Source: Magnolia sinica (lineage: Eukaryota > Streptophyta > Magnoliopsida > Magnoliales > Magnoliaceae). From it: DNA of 64,000 nucleotides. Below, one piece after another: positions 11,389-23,235 of this stretch (its first letter is position 1; every line of letters starts with the position of its first letter). A program made the position numbers and the translations under genes. The stretch covers positions 20,902,032 through 20,966,031 of the forward strand of contig NC_080582.1 in NCBI RefSeq assembly GCF_029962835.1. Direction: 5' to 3'. The notes beneath the pieces were generated by a model. It saw only the letters and a program-made list of their open reading frames with translations, searched no databases and was not told where the DNA came from.

Positions 11389-12910
11389 CTCTCAGTTTCT
11401 AAGGGTTAAGAATGACCTCATAGGATGTTAGAATCATCTCATCAATTTGATTTCGTTACATGGCATATCTATATTGAAGCATTTAATGGTTTGGATTGAG
11501 TTACATGTGCATGGATACTTTTTCAAAGTGGTGAGTCTTTCGTTACTATCTCTTATTCATTTCATTGTGATTTTCCTAATTTTGTTCTTATATGAAAGAT
11601 GTACAATTAAAAGGCACATGGATGTCTATTTTCCTCATTTATTAACTCACACTCATCATGCACAATTCATATTTCTCAAATTCACAAATGTTAATCAAAA
11701 AGCTTCATTACTAACATTTGAAATCATTCGGCAATATTGAAAATGAATTACTAAACTATAATGAGCTGGATCATTGTTATAATAACAAGTTAAATTCAAT
11801 AATAATGTTCTCCAAACAAATAAATGATCACATACACTCTTGACTACATAATTACTATAAACTCAGTATATTGCGAGGTCCAGTGTGGCATGCATGCATC
11901 AAACTAGCCCATTAGGTACACCCCTCATGTTTGAGCCCAAGATGAAAAATCATCCTAATCTAAAACTCAGGTGAGCCACATAATAGGTAATAGGAGGGGA
12001 TGTTGTCAAAGGAAAATCTTATATTCAACCATGGTGCCCTCCATGATGTATGTAAGCCACCTAACTTGTTCATCACAATTCAAAAACTGATATGCAAGGT
12101 GGGTTGACATTTCCAATGCCTTGAATGTTGTATATGCATAATACATTTGCCTGTATATGTTTAATGAATGCTAACTATATAGTCCATTGAGATGGATGTG
12201 AACATTCTGCACAAACAAAAATGAGATGGATCTACTCATCACGCAAGTTACGCCTTAGCAAACAATCTAAGGCCACCAAGGGATTTACTCTGTAATTTCA
12301 ATAATGTTTAAAGACGTCTTGCAATTGAATCATTTACCATCACATTATATTTAAACATAAAATACATTATTCCAATAGTATTGAAAACTTGCACCTCTGT
12401 CGATTATGTCCTATTTGTTTATATCTTCCTCACTTTACTGTTTTTCGTTTCTCTCCACATGAAGGAATTCTTGTCTTTTTTGGCCTTCTGACTAACATCT
12501 TCTGTTGTAGGGGTTTAATTTTTGCACAATACTCCCTGAATTTGTTTGATATTTTTCATTGGCTCTTGTCATGTATTAGGTACAGGGATTCGTTATATGT
12601 GAACTAGTAATTTTGTGCCATATATAATGGGGAGTAGTAGGTATAATGAGGAAAATTATAATACATACTGAAAGAACATGCAAACAAAGGAATCATTTGA
12701 CGTCAAACTCGCGACATGTACACGGAAGCTCACTTAGAATATTTCTTGTATCTTAAAGTCAACCGTTTCTATCAATATAGTCATGGGGTATTCTTGTGCT
12801 TCTTTGAACAAAGCATTAACATACTCTAACATATTAGTAGTGACCGAGTTAAATATTTTTCTTGGAAAATGTGAAGATACCCATCTTTCGTATTATATTT
12901 CTGTCAACCA
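11386..12910. other. No gene recognised between MULE end and transposase
   Basis: AT-rich sequence with short frames but no domain. A decayed family fragment ('ctccatgatgtatgtaagcc') occurs near 12040. The part adjoining the transposase remnant probably belongs to the MULE's 3' portion, including any lost zinc-knuckle region. Confidence 0.45.
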
Positions 12911-12914
12911 TCCA

Positions 12915-13788
12915 TGTATTAGGGGCTAATCATTTCGATATCATGCATTAACCTTTCAAAGGCAGCCTTCTTGCACGTCTTTATAGCCTTCCAATAAGAC
13001 ATTTCCAATAACTAGTCTCTAAATGTGTTAACTAAGTTTTTATAGATATGGTAGGCGCAGTAGCCATAGATTGCATTTTGGAAGATTTCGTAGACTTCTT
13101 TCATTAAACCTTTATGTCAATCTAATATAATGACAAGACCCGGAAGACACCCTAACATATAATTAAGGTGGGTTAGGAACCAATTCCAACTACTATTGTT
13201 TTTCGATTCCTCGATGTCGAAGGCTACTTGAAAAATATGATTGTCTCCATCCAAAGCTGTAGCCACGAATCAAACACCATTATATTTACATTTTAGGTGT
13301 GTCCCTTCAATGGCCAACATCCTTCGCAAAGAATTTTAAAAACTTCTAACGCACCATCCGAGAACAACAAAACATCTCTCAAACTTTCTCATTTGTGAGT
13401 TAACAAGTATGGCAGTCACTGTTCCCGGGTTGGCCTTCCTTAGCTCATGCAAATAGGGTGGGAGTTCATTATAAGTGTCTTCATAAGATCACGTTATGCG
13501 CTGGATTATGATCTCCTTAGCTCGCCGTGCCTTCTTATAACTGATAAGAATATTATATTTCTCATGTATAACCAATATAATGTCACTCGATCTTAATCTC
13601 ATGCGCTGCTCAATACGATTAATAACCAACTTACTAGCTAACTTACTACTTTCTTGCCGGTGATCGCTCTTCATCCATGACATGTCACATGTGTGTTTGG
13701 ACATATAAGTCCTTATCTTGGATATCCCAGCATCATTCACCCCATAAGCATGAACTCTCCATTCACAGTTATCTTCGAAACATACCAT
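12915..13788 (-). pseudogene. MULE transposase remnant (MuDR N-terminal domain plus catalytic core)
   Basis: The first 99 codons (13788-13489) hold the MuDR DNA-binding type domain: CEWRVHA, KHTC, and a helical stretch ending SYKKARRAKE. After one stop the frame continues into the MULE catalytic core with ELPPYLHELRKANPGTVT, then LAIEGTHLK, FVATALDGDNHIF, SSWNWFLTHL and YGYCAYHIYKN. The first catalytic position, normally DGTHLK, is Glu here (codon at 13306-13308), and several in-frame stops interrupt the core. The protein would bind terminal repeats and cut DNA in the nucleus if whole. The C-terminal zinc finger is not visible. Identification of the family is strong; it cannot encode an active enzyme. 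Confidence 0.85.
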
Positions 13789-13981
13789 GATGAATCAATT
13801 AGATGATGAGTACAAGACCCTATATTGAAAGTTTTTGTGAATTCTAAATTTGCTCAAAACATATTGGTTCTTAAATGTTTGTCCAATGGCTATCTCAATC
13901 GGGTTATCCAATAAATCCGAATATTCTGATAGATATATATTAATGAATGCACCATCTTTGAAAGACACATTAACTTGACTG

Positions 13982-14500
13982 GTTATGGAGTTTGATGTTC
14001 AAGGTAGCTCGGGCGGTGGAATGTCGCTTAGACATACACATTCATCATCGGTGATGGAGGATGAAGGTACATGTACTCATGTAGATAAAAGTGATACCAT
14101 ATATTCACATTTGAGGTTAAGGTTACCTACTCAGCTAACGCCACATTCCTCACACGAATTTCCATTCTCAAAGGGAGCGTTAACTTTTTTTAAGGGGAAT
14201 TAATTTGACTAGTCATGAAGTTTGATGTTTGAGGCGGCTCGGGCAGTGGAATGTTACTTAGAAGTACTCGTAAAGGTGATGTCATATATTTACATTTCAC
14301 ATTAAGGTCGGCTCTCTAGCTAATGTCATGTTTCTCACACGGATTTCCATTCTTAAAAGGGATATTGACCAGTAAGGAAGTTTGATGTTTAAGGCAGTTC
14401 GAGTAATGGAATGTTGCTTAGACGTACTTATAAAGGTGATGCCATATATTCACATATCATGCCAATTTCCTCATACACATTTCCAATTGCAAGGGCATCA
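13982..14500. repeat. Three-fold degenerate tandem repeat upstream of the transposase domain
   Basis: Related segments begin near 13982, 14214 and 14372, each with 'ggaagtttgatgtt...aagg...gg...ggaatgt(t/c)gctta' and ending near 'atttccattctcaaagggag'. They lie where the transposase N-terminus would be encoded (minus strand), so internal duplication may have disrupted that end. Short frames on the plus strand have no recognisable domain. Confidence 0.6.
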
Positions 14501-14935
14501 TATTCAACACCACTACAACCAATGGAGTTTTCGTGTATTGTCTCATTAATGCACTGCATTGTCTCTATGATTAAAGGCATGTATGAATCCAAATGCTACG
14601 ACTATACTGCCAAGAATACTCGCACATTTTCGTCGTCTTTGATTTCAAATAGAGGGATTGATTGGTTTAAGCATAGGTACAATACTTTCATCCTAATATC
14701 ATAATCGTTTGGTTTACTCTTAATAATCCCGTATATTTTAGATAGAAGCTTCTCATATGTAGTCCCGACACTCAAAACAATACTTTTTTACTTTTAATCC
14801 TTATACATGTATCCATTGTTTTCACATATTAACTACCCACCATAAGAGCATACAATGATTCTCGTATCCATTAACTGAAAACAAATATATTAACATATTC
14901 TCAACGAATTATTACACAATAAGAGTATACCATAA

Positions 14936-15365
14936 GAGAGAACTCGGTCAATATTCACATGTACTAGGTGAATTTGACCGAGTACTCGATGAATTACTGT
15001 GTAAATTTGACCGATTACGAGGTGAAATTCACTAAGTTCTCGATTGATTTGCGCAAGATCTTAGTCAATTTCAGCAAGTTCGGTCAATTTTCACTAAGTT
15101 ATTAGTCAATTTTCACTGAGTTTTATGTCAATTTCAATGAGTTATCGGTCAATTTCAATTAGTTTTCGGTCAATTTCAACAAGTTCTCGGCCAATTTTCA
15201 CCAAGTTGTAAGTTAAATTTAACGAATTCTTAGTTCAACGAGTTCTTGGTCAACTTCAGAGAGTTCTCGGTCAATTTTCACCAAGTACTAAGTGAATTGG
15301 ACCGAGTACTCAGTAAATTTAACCAGTTAATAGGTGAATTTGCACATACACTCAGTGAATTTTTC
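14936..15365 (+). repeat. ~24 bp minisatellite, candidate MULE terminal region
   Basis: About eighteen imperfect units ('gttctcggtcaatttcaNcNa'), same strand as 10017-10285 and inverted relative to 10965-11218. Towards the right end the units shift to a 'gtactcNgtgaatttgacc' form. A small frame at 15246-15434 is a translation of the repeat. Confidence 0.8.
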
Positions 15366-15369
15366 ATTA

Positions 15370-17784
15370 ACCGCGAAAAAATATATTCATTCTTCACCCT
15401 TACCTCCCAAAACGGTCGTACCAGTGAAACCTGAGTTCAAGAAGAAGAAGAGTGCATTCAAGTACAACATGATTTAGAACTCTTTAAAAGATTGTAGAAA
15501 ATCATTATGGACAAAACCCAGAATATTTCAAGTTTATCAATATGACCAGTTTGAAACAATGAACAGAACCCTGAGAAAGATTTGAGATGTAAAATGATAA
15601 TAACTAGAGATTGAACTGAAGACTTCATAAAGAAAAATGAAGAAAAGAATATGAGTTTTTATATTTTTAAGTATAACTTAATGAAAGGAATATAACAAAA
15701 AAAACAGGTATTTTCATCTAAAAATAGTCAATTTGTACAACATAAATTTAAAAATAGAAAATAAAGTTTTAGAGGTTTAAAAAAGATGGTATGTTAAACG
15801 TGAAGTTTATAATGAAAAATTTCTCAAAAACCAAATTATACTATACGCTCTTAATTTTGAGATAGGCCACCATTATGTTTGCGTGAGATCCATTTATTTG
15901 GCCTAATGTTAAGTGAGAGACCGGGAGACAGAGACGTTTACCCTTAATTTTTATACAGCCAATCCTGATAATTATATGAAATCCACTCCAACCCTTGACT
16001 TTTATAGGACCAACGGTAACAATGATATGAATTCTACTCTAACAATTAGATTCCAGCAAGACCAACTGTAACACTTATATGAATGCCACTTGAACAATTA
16101 GACCTAAATTCCACGCCAAAATTTAGGCATGTGCCCAAAAGTCATACCCATATCTGATTAACTTGTGGGCCACGCTAACGGAAACAAATTGGAGGGCGAG
16201 AGGCAAAACACTGTTTAAAATCATCTGGTCCACCTGAATCAGAGGTGGTGATGATAAATCACATGTTTAAAATCATGTAGTCCATGGTGGAGCTGATGAA
16301 TCACATATGGAGCTGATTTTTTGGCCCTTTGCCTAATACGAGGTAATGCACCTGATGGTTAGGGTTGATTTTACATAAACATCATGGTGGGGCCCACCCA
16401 AGCCACCGACCGTGGAGGAAGGTAATGGAATAATAATTATATCAATTATGTAAGGAGGTTTTAAAAAATCTTTTCGAAAAAGGTATTGGAATATAAATTA
16501 GATATTAATTAGGCCTTTTTTTTTTTTGTAAATTCCAAAAGGTAAGAAAGAAAATATATACTCCTGTAAGCTCTAGTATAAGGGAGGAAATTCACCCACT
16601 TAACAGTACAAGTCACTTGCAGGCAACTGCCAGGAAATAAATTTCATTAGACGGGGTTGACAAGTCATTTCTCCGGAACTGACTCACATAAAGTCTCTTT
16701 CACTAACAGGCACACATCTCATGGTCGTAGGCCACCATGTAAACATCTCACTGACTATGCAATCATTAATCATCTGATCACTGTTGTTTAATATAGACGG
16801 TCAGGATTGCTTAAACAAAAATAGGCCCAATTGAAATTTCGATCCATCTATAGTTGGGGACGATCTTGCATTGCATCTGATCAAGAAGAATCACTCTGTT
16901 AGGCAAACCTAACCAACCTATCCATGCCTTTGTAAAAGGTATGGCCACAAAAAGTAAGACCCAATCAAGGATGATTAGATCAGCGAATGAGTAAATGTTT
17001 TGGCCTGGCAACCCATGAAATGTGTTCTGGATTTAATAGAGAGTTCAGATCAATTGATTGGACTGCAAGTAACCCCACGCAACTACGAGCAGGAGCATTA
17101 TAATTATAGTGCTCGAGCACTGGAGCATTTCTCAAAATAATAATAAATAAATACTCCATATATAAAAACCTTCTTCCCATTTCATAACTAGAAAGTTTAC
17201 AACCAAAAAAAAAAAGGGGGAGAAAAAGGAGTCCCCTTCACCACCCTCGCTGCAACATAGACCCACGTTTTACACTATCAGAAAGCATACAAAATACATC
17301 CACGTTGCACGCAAACACCACATTCAACCTCTCTTTTCTACTCACATAACCATGTTTTCACCATAGTATAGATATACTATAACCAGGTTTGATAATCGTT
17401 GTTGAGTATATAGCGCAGCCCATCAAAATGCCACCACATGTGCTCATGTGGCACATGTATGCAAGATCAAAGCCATCCATCACATGACTGTCTGATGCCC
17501 TGGAACAGGAATCAGGCTGGCCCACTCAGGAAGTGTGTCCACAACATGAGGAAAAAAAAAAAAAAGAACGGTTAAGAAACTCTTTATAAAACCATCCATT
17601 TGAGCTACCAACTTTGACCATTATCAGGAGTGAACCTACCTGATTTCTGGCCATGGCGTCTCTATATGGTGGGACCCACCGGATAAGCAACTTGGATCTT
17701 GCACTTGGGCTGTATTATACATGCATGCACGACTAGCAAACCTCATACTATATACATACTATAGCTTCTACTACAACATTTGTA
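15370..17784. other. Intergenic sequence 3' of the NF-YB gene
   Basis: AT-rich to about 16360, then a short GGGGCCCAC-type scrap near 16380-16405, a T tract at 16510-16527 and unassigned sequence. A plus-strand 'catatataaaaacc' near 17155 looks like a TATA box, but no plus-strand gene follows. The last several hundred bases presumably include the 3' untranslated region of the minus-strand NF-YB gene. Confidence 0.5.
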
Positions 17785-18396
17785 TTACTTGTAAGCAGCG
17801 TATGGATCATACCCAGCCATTGCTGCTTGTGAGGAGCTTGTACCTGTTCCATCCCTGAAATAACCACCCATTCCCATTCCAAACAGCCCCTGATGATGTC
17901 CCATGTGAAATGCCGGCCCATACGCCGCCGCCGCCAGTGGTCCCATGTCCATGGCCCGCCTGGGCAGCAGTGGATCACCCCTTACTGAGCCTCGGTGGTC
18001 ACCCTCTATCTCGCGGTATCGATGAAGATACGCGCATAGGGGCTCAATGTAGTCATCGAACCCGAGCTTGCTCATGGCCCACAGCACGTCCTCTGCAGTG
18101 ATCGTCTTGCGCTGCTCACGCTGGCACCTCTCGTTGGCCTCGCTGGTGATGAAGCTGATGTACTCGGAGACGCACTCCTGCACTGTCTCCTTGGCATCAT
18201 CGGAGATCTTGGCATGTGTTGGGAGGACCTTGCGCATGATGCGTATCACATTCGCGATGGGCATGAAGCGGTCCTGCTCACGGACAGTGCAGACGCTATC
18301 GCGGTCCGGGTTGTCATCAAATGTTGCACGCTGCTTTGGAGGAGTGTCAGGGTCCGAGATCTTTGTCCCTAAGCCATCATCAACAACCAAACACAT
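17785..18396 (-). CDS. LEC1-type NF-YB subunit (CCAAT-binding histone-fold transcription factor), 3' exon
   Basis: The 203-codon frame carries a complete NF-YB/HAP3 histone-fold domain at about residues 39-130: [65 protein letters not shown] and DDYIEPL. NF-YB pairs with NF-YC in the nucleus, and the dimer recruits NF-YA to CCAAT boxes. Residue D66, first Asp of ISDD, matches the Asp (D55 in Arabidopsis LEC1) that marks the LEC1 class; ordinary NF-YBs have Lys. LEC1-class proteins control embryo maturation and seed storage programmes. The C-terminus is Met/Gly/His-rich and ends DPYAAYK, like other LEC1-like proteins.

The first Met may not be the real start: 'gatggcttag|GGACAAAG' just after it is a fair splice acceptor, so the first ~10 codons may be intron and an upstream exon is expected to the right of 18396. 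I could not find that exon. Which class member (LEC1 or LEC1-LIKE) it is cannot be told by eye. Confidence 0.9.
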
Positions 18397-20105
18397 TCAC
18401 ATGGTTACCAACCCTAGTTGTGTGAATAAATTGACAATTCAAATTAACCATTGGTGCCCCATGAAACTTCTAGGAGGTGTTTAAACTCCCCTTGAAGGTG
18501 AGAAGGATGGGATTCCCATGTGTGCATGTGTTAAAAAAAAATAAAATGATTGAGTGCAAACATTTTCACGACAACCGTGTCCCAGATGAGCTGTGTGGGC
18601 CCCACCATGATATGATCATGTATCTACTCCGACCATCACACGCGATCTCCCATGTTTGGCAAAGGGCCCAAAAATCATGCCAATCCATGGCTTAGATGGG
18701 TCACACACAAACATGGGAGAAGAGAAATTGAAGAACTGTGGTGCAGGTCACATGGCGTGCACATGCTTCAATCCAAACCATCCAAATTGTAGTGTACATT
18801 TTCAATAGAGCATATCACAAGAACTTCATTGATTTTAGCAATCCTAAATATTCAATTAGTGGCCATCAAAATCTAGTTGGTAGCACACCCACTTAACATT
18901 GAGGCAACGAGGAAGGTGACAAATAAGCGGTGGGCACCTCTCCTTCATTTGTGATCTAGATCATTGGTCGAATGGGCCTTCCAATGGATGGCAGCTGATG
19001 CCTTAATAATTATCTCAAAGATCTACAAATGGTGGATGGACCCTACACTGGTCAAAACTATGTTATGTTAAATATGGCATGTTGATGAATTTCTTCCTAA
19101 TTTCAGGACGCCTATTGAAGAGTTAAGATTGTTAAGGTGTTAGGAAAGAACCAACTAACATAGGAACAAAGTGAGAAATGATTTAGATCACGGCACATGA
19201 GCTCTAATTGTGCAAGGTCAAGGCTAGAGGATGCCTAGACTCATAGACCCAATCTGCTTTGGGCTAAGGGTAAAGGTACATGTGTAAAAGCTTGTCCTTT
19301 GAAATTGATCAAACTGCGTATTGAATTACATAAAGAACATCCTATGTACATGGTATATTAATAATCTATAAAGAATAAGCATTTTTAATTCAATAACTAT
19401 AACAAAATCTACTTTTTACACTTATTTACTTCAGTCGCACAAGATTGTTATAGAGATTGGATAGTATATATTGTTTTACATGAACTCTTAAATGTGTAAA
19501 TAGATAATTAAAGAGGAATCTACACCACTAATTGAACTATTTAAAACATTCTACCTTATCATATAAACCCTACCTAACTATATATCATGGCTAACTGAAA
19601 TATGATCTCAGTTACAAAATTCGAAGACACGAATATACTAGTTCGGATGAGGATTAGAGAGCACTGCACAGATGCAAGGAGAATAATCGCACAAGTCCAT
19701 CGATGCTATTAATGGTTCACTTCTAATAGGGGTGTAAATGAGAAGCAATGGGAAGGGGACTAATGTTTATATCATGCTTAGCCCATGAGCGGTCAAATCA
19801 TGTTGGTTGGGATGTTCAGGTTGGGCTTTCCATGCAGTCTAGCCATTTTGAGTCTTTACCCTTTGTCAAAGCAGAATGGGTTTGGGTGTTGGTATCCTCT
19901 ATCCTTGGGTTTGGGTGTTGGTATCCTCTATCCTTGAGTTTATACAACTGAATCCAAACCATGTTGCAGTTTGGCCCCCATATTAACTAGTTTTTACCAA
20001 GAAGTTAATAATATTAACCCTACAATTAAGGACCTAAAATTTAGAAACAATTCATCTACAGATCATATTTAATATAAAAATAGCAAAAAATTAGATAACT
20101 ATCAA
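18397..20105. other. Upstream region or intron of the NF-YB gene; no exon recognised
   Basis: Contains an A-rich patch at 18532-18547 preceded by 'gattcccatgtgtgcatgtg', possibly a SINE 3' end, and a GGGGCCCAC-type scrap near 18595-18620. A short direct duplication, 'gggtttgggtgttggtatcc', lies near 19877-19930. I looked on the minus strand for the usual LEC1-like N-terminal motif (GFHGYRKLP) and did not see it. Confidence 0.45.
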
Positions 20106-20109
20106 ATTC

Positions 20110-20520
20110 CCATCTGGGTGAATTTTAACCACTATAGGGCTCATCGACCATGTGGAATCTTTCAGATTTTGCCATCCATTGTAGGGCCAATCCGATCAAT
20201 GAGCTCGATCACAAATGAGGAAGGAGAATGGGATATAATTGAATTTTTAAGGCATCTGCCATCCACTTTTTGGCTAATCTGATCAATCATCTAGATAATA
20301 AATGAAGAAGGAGAGGTGGGCCACCACTGAATTTTTTAGGCCGTCTGTCATCCACTGTAGGGTTTATCTGATTGATGATGTACATCACAAAGGAGGTAGG
20401 AGAGGTGGGCCACCGATTGATTTTAGGAAATCCACCATCCACTATAGGGCCCATCCGATCAATGATCAGGATCACAAATGGGGAATGAGAAATGGGCCAC
20501 CGCTTATTTGTCACATTCCT
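20110..20520 (+). repeat. ~88 bp tandem repeat, about four copies
   Basis: Anchors of the type 'gatcaatgatcaNgatcacaaatg' recur at about 20194, 20281, 20370 and 20457, each with 'gagaggtgggccaccNNtgaatttt' and 'ccatccactatagggc'. Divergence between copies is considerable. Open frames crossing it on both strands are repeat artefacts. Confidence 0.75.
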
Positions 20521-20524
20521 ATGC

Positions 20525-21420
20525 CTCAACGCTAAAAGAGTGGATCACCAACCAGATCTACCATCCATTTTTCATTGAAAATTAAAAGGAGACAATCAAG
20601 AAGAATGGCATCAGGGATGTGTTGGCAGCCCAACAACCCACACCGCTTCGACAGCTCGTGGGGGGAGAATGAAAGAAAGAGAGAAGGTAGAGACAGCTGC
20701 ACCAATGACCCACACTGCTCCAATAGGCTCAGCGATAGCACATCGGGGGAAGGAGAAAAGGAGAGAGGAGAGTAGGGAGAGAAGGAGAGAGGTAGTGTAA
20801 ACCATTTACCATGGTTAAATGACTATTTAATCCATGGTAAATGCTATGTAGTTTCAATTGGTAAGGTGGCAGATGTCAGCATTCACCATGGGCATTTTAA
20901 TCATATAAAAAATACCATGTGAAATGCATACACCTTACAAACGGTGAGGGATTATTTGATTAACAGTGCAAAAGTTAGGCTATTAGATTTGAAAATATTT
21001 TACACTAGGCGGTTTTTTGTCCATAAACCAAAACATAGGTGGCTAATTTACAAATCCCATCAAAATATCCAAATGTGAAAATAGTTTGGATATCCTCCAT
21101 GAGGCCCAGAACATGAATGGTTTGGATCTTTTATCCATCAATCCAGAAAGTGTGCTAATGGACCGGATCAGCAAACAAGTCAGTCGATCCAATCCAATAA
21201 TAAATGGGCTGGATCTGAAATTGCACCCAATCAAGTGATATCCCCGAGCATCTGACCCGCACACTACCACAACCAAATCGACTTTACTATTGGGAAATCG
21301 CCCACCCAAGGGGTACGTCTACTATAACAACAATCCCAATCACTATACAGGCTTTGTAGATCTTTGATGGCTCCCACGGTTGATGGGGATGGCCTGAAAT
21401 TCTCCAAGTAGCCAAAGCTC
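20525..21420. other. No gene recognised; GA-rich patch
   Basis: A purine-rich stretch (about 20660-20800) gives opposite-strand open frames without domains. A dyad 'accatttaccatggttaaat' occurs at about 20801-20820. Nothing else was identified. Confidence 0.45.
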
Positions 21421-21422
21421 TG

Positions 21423-22310
21423 TGGGGTCCCGCTTGATGTATGAATTTATATCCACACCATCCATCCCCTTTGCTAGTTCATTTTTAGGCATGAGCCCAA
21501 ACAAGAAGTATATATAAAGCTCAAATGGACCACAGACGCACGGCCTCCTTCGACTTTAGGGCTACTTCATTACGAACTAGATTGAAGATATCACAATGTA
21601 TCAGAGCCACTTCATTATGAACTAGGTTGAAGATATCATAATATGAACGACTGGCAAGAGATTATCAGGAAAGTAGCGTATGAGCAAAGGTTAAAATATA
21701 ATAAATATAACAACGTATCGAACAAGGGCATATCAGGGCATGAATATTAGGTGGGATATCAATGGGGGTAACATTCATTTTTAGAAGGCAATATCAGAAA
21801 GTACCATTCATATAGCAATGCACTCAAGTACGCACACTTGCATTGCAGACATGCTCACACACACTTGCAGCATCATTGCAAATCTATTTCTGGCTTATTC
21901 TAGCAGAATGATCTCAGCAGCATTATGTCCAGTGATTAACTCGTACAGCCCAAACAAGAAGTATATATAAAGCTCAAATGGACCACACTACAGGAAATCA
22001 TGGGGATTGGACACCTACTGTTGAAAACTTCTTGGGGGCAATATTAAAATCTTCCTGGGACACATAAGTTTTGGATCAAGCTGATATTTTTGATTTCCCT
22101 TCATCTAGGTCCATGTGACTTAATGAACAGGTTAGATGGCAAACAAACATCATGGTGGGCCCTAGAAAGGTGGGTGTCATTATCCCCATTGTTCCCTGTG
22201 GCGTGGTCCACCTGAGCTTTGGATCTGCCTCATTTTTGGGCGTTAGCCTAAAATGAGCTGGAAAAATGGATGGAAGGCATAGATAAAGCACATACATTAA
22301 GACGGGACCC
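21423..22310. mobile_element. GGGGCCCAC-family element split by a 413 bp insertion
   Basis: Left end 'gtggggtcccgcttgatgta' and right end 'gcacatacattaagacggga' are inverted. The interior is interrupted at 21535-21947, and a ~40 bp stretch before the insertion (21495-21534) is repeated just after it (21948-21986), starting 'gcccaaacaagaagtata' both times. With the insertion removed the element has the usual ~430 bp layout. Confidence 0.7.
21535..21947. mobile_element. Unidentified 413 bp insertion flanked by ~40 bp direct repeats
   Basis: Contains an internal duplication ('gctacttcattacgaactag' and 'gccacttcattatgaactag') of about 60 bp. It has no terminal inverted repeats, tRNA-like boxes or A tail that I can see. 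The flanking duplication is much longer than usual target duplications, so a segmental duplication of the host element is an alternative. Confidence 0.5.
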
Positions 22311-22807
22311 TGCTTCAGATGTATTCCTGAGACGCGAGGTATCCGTGTCCCATCCCTAGGTATTGTATTCGATAAAACGGCAGGGGACTTTAGCCATTGG
22401 ATCTGGGATCATCTGTAGCTGATCAGAACTGCTTATATGATAGGCTTCATTACATGGAAAATGAAACCATCAAAACTCTTAGATGAGAATGTCACAACCC
22501 TTCGATCATTTGATGCTTTCCTTTGGAAATGGACGTCTGCACAATCTTTGAATAATCAAAGGTTTGAAATATTTCAACCTGACAGTCTCCTGGCCGGGTG
22601 AACTCCCCATCTACAGTACTGAAGCCCATCATACAGGGACGCAGATTGGGTTCTGCCTCATCCCTGCACCGAAGTTGGTAAAGGGACAACAGGGCAGGAT
22701 TTGATTGGACAAGGCCAATGTCAGAGTTGGGACATGGATCGCGTGGTGACTGACCCCAACGGAAGTTGATCGTTACATGTGCCACTCTACTCGGTGGCCT
22801 GGCCAGG
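22311..22807. other. Unassigned spacer between two family elements
   Basis: A minus-strand frame of 97 codons (22492-22785) is open but has no domain, no codon signature and no neighbour supporting it. Nothing else was recognised. Confidence 0.4.
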
Positions 22808-23235
22808 TTACGCAGGCCTCATCATAATGTATGTGTTATATCCACGCTATCTATCCATTTTGCAAGATCATCTTAGGGCATGAGCCAAAAATGAGGAAGA
22901 TCCAAAGTTTAAGTGGACCACACAACAGAAAATAATGGAGATTGAACAGCTACCATTGAAAAATTCTTAGGGGGCATGTAAGTTTTGGATACAGCTGATA
23001 TTTGTGTTTCCATTCATCCAGGTCTGTGTGACCTTATGAATAGAGTAGATGGCAAATAAACATCATGGTAGGCCCTAGAAAGGTTTCAAGGGTGGGACAC
23101 TTTGTCCACTACTTCATGTGGTGTGGTCCACCTGAGCTTTGGATCTGTCTCAATTCTGGGCCATTCCCTAAAATAATATGGCATAATGTTTAGCTAGTGC
23201 GGATATAAAACATACATCAATGTAGGGCCACAAAA
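22808..23235. mobile_element. Solo GGGGCCCAC-family element
   Basis: Left end 'aggcctcatcataatgtatg' and right end 'aaaacatacatcaatgtagg' are inverted. The ~428 bp interior follows the family order ('aaaatgaggaagatccaaag', 'ttcttagggggcatgtaagt', 'gtggtccacctgagctttgg'). No coding frame. Confidence 0.7.

Larger units (their letters stand above)
10965..15365 (-). mobile_element. Candidate MULE (Mutator-like element), inactive
   Basis: A minus-strand MuDR-type transposase remnant lies between two copies of a 24 bp minisatellite in inverted orientation, the layout expected if those arrays belong to the terminal inverted repeats. The exact termini and the 9 bp target duplication typical of MULEs were not found, so the borders are approximate. 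The third array at 10017-10285 leaves open a second, smaller derivative to the left. Confidence 0.5.

Noticed and set aside
17150..17170. Plus-strand TATA-like 'catatataaaaacc'
   Set aside because: No open frame or leader-like sequence follows, and the only gene nearby runs the other way and ends here.
17068..18101. Frames overlapping or antisense to the NF-YB gene (e.g. 18068-18484 plus, 17748-17978 minus)
   Set aside because: They are shadows of the conserved histone-fold coding sequence or of its 3' flank and show no domain of their own.
18505..18547. SINE 3' end ('gattcccatgtgtgcatgtg' plus A run)
   Set aside because: It resembles the tail of the SINE-like segment at 28005-28122, but A box, B box and duplication are not visible. 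Too short to annotate.
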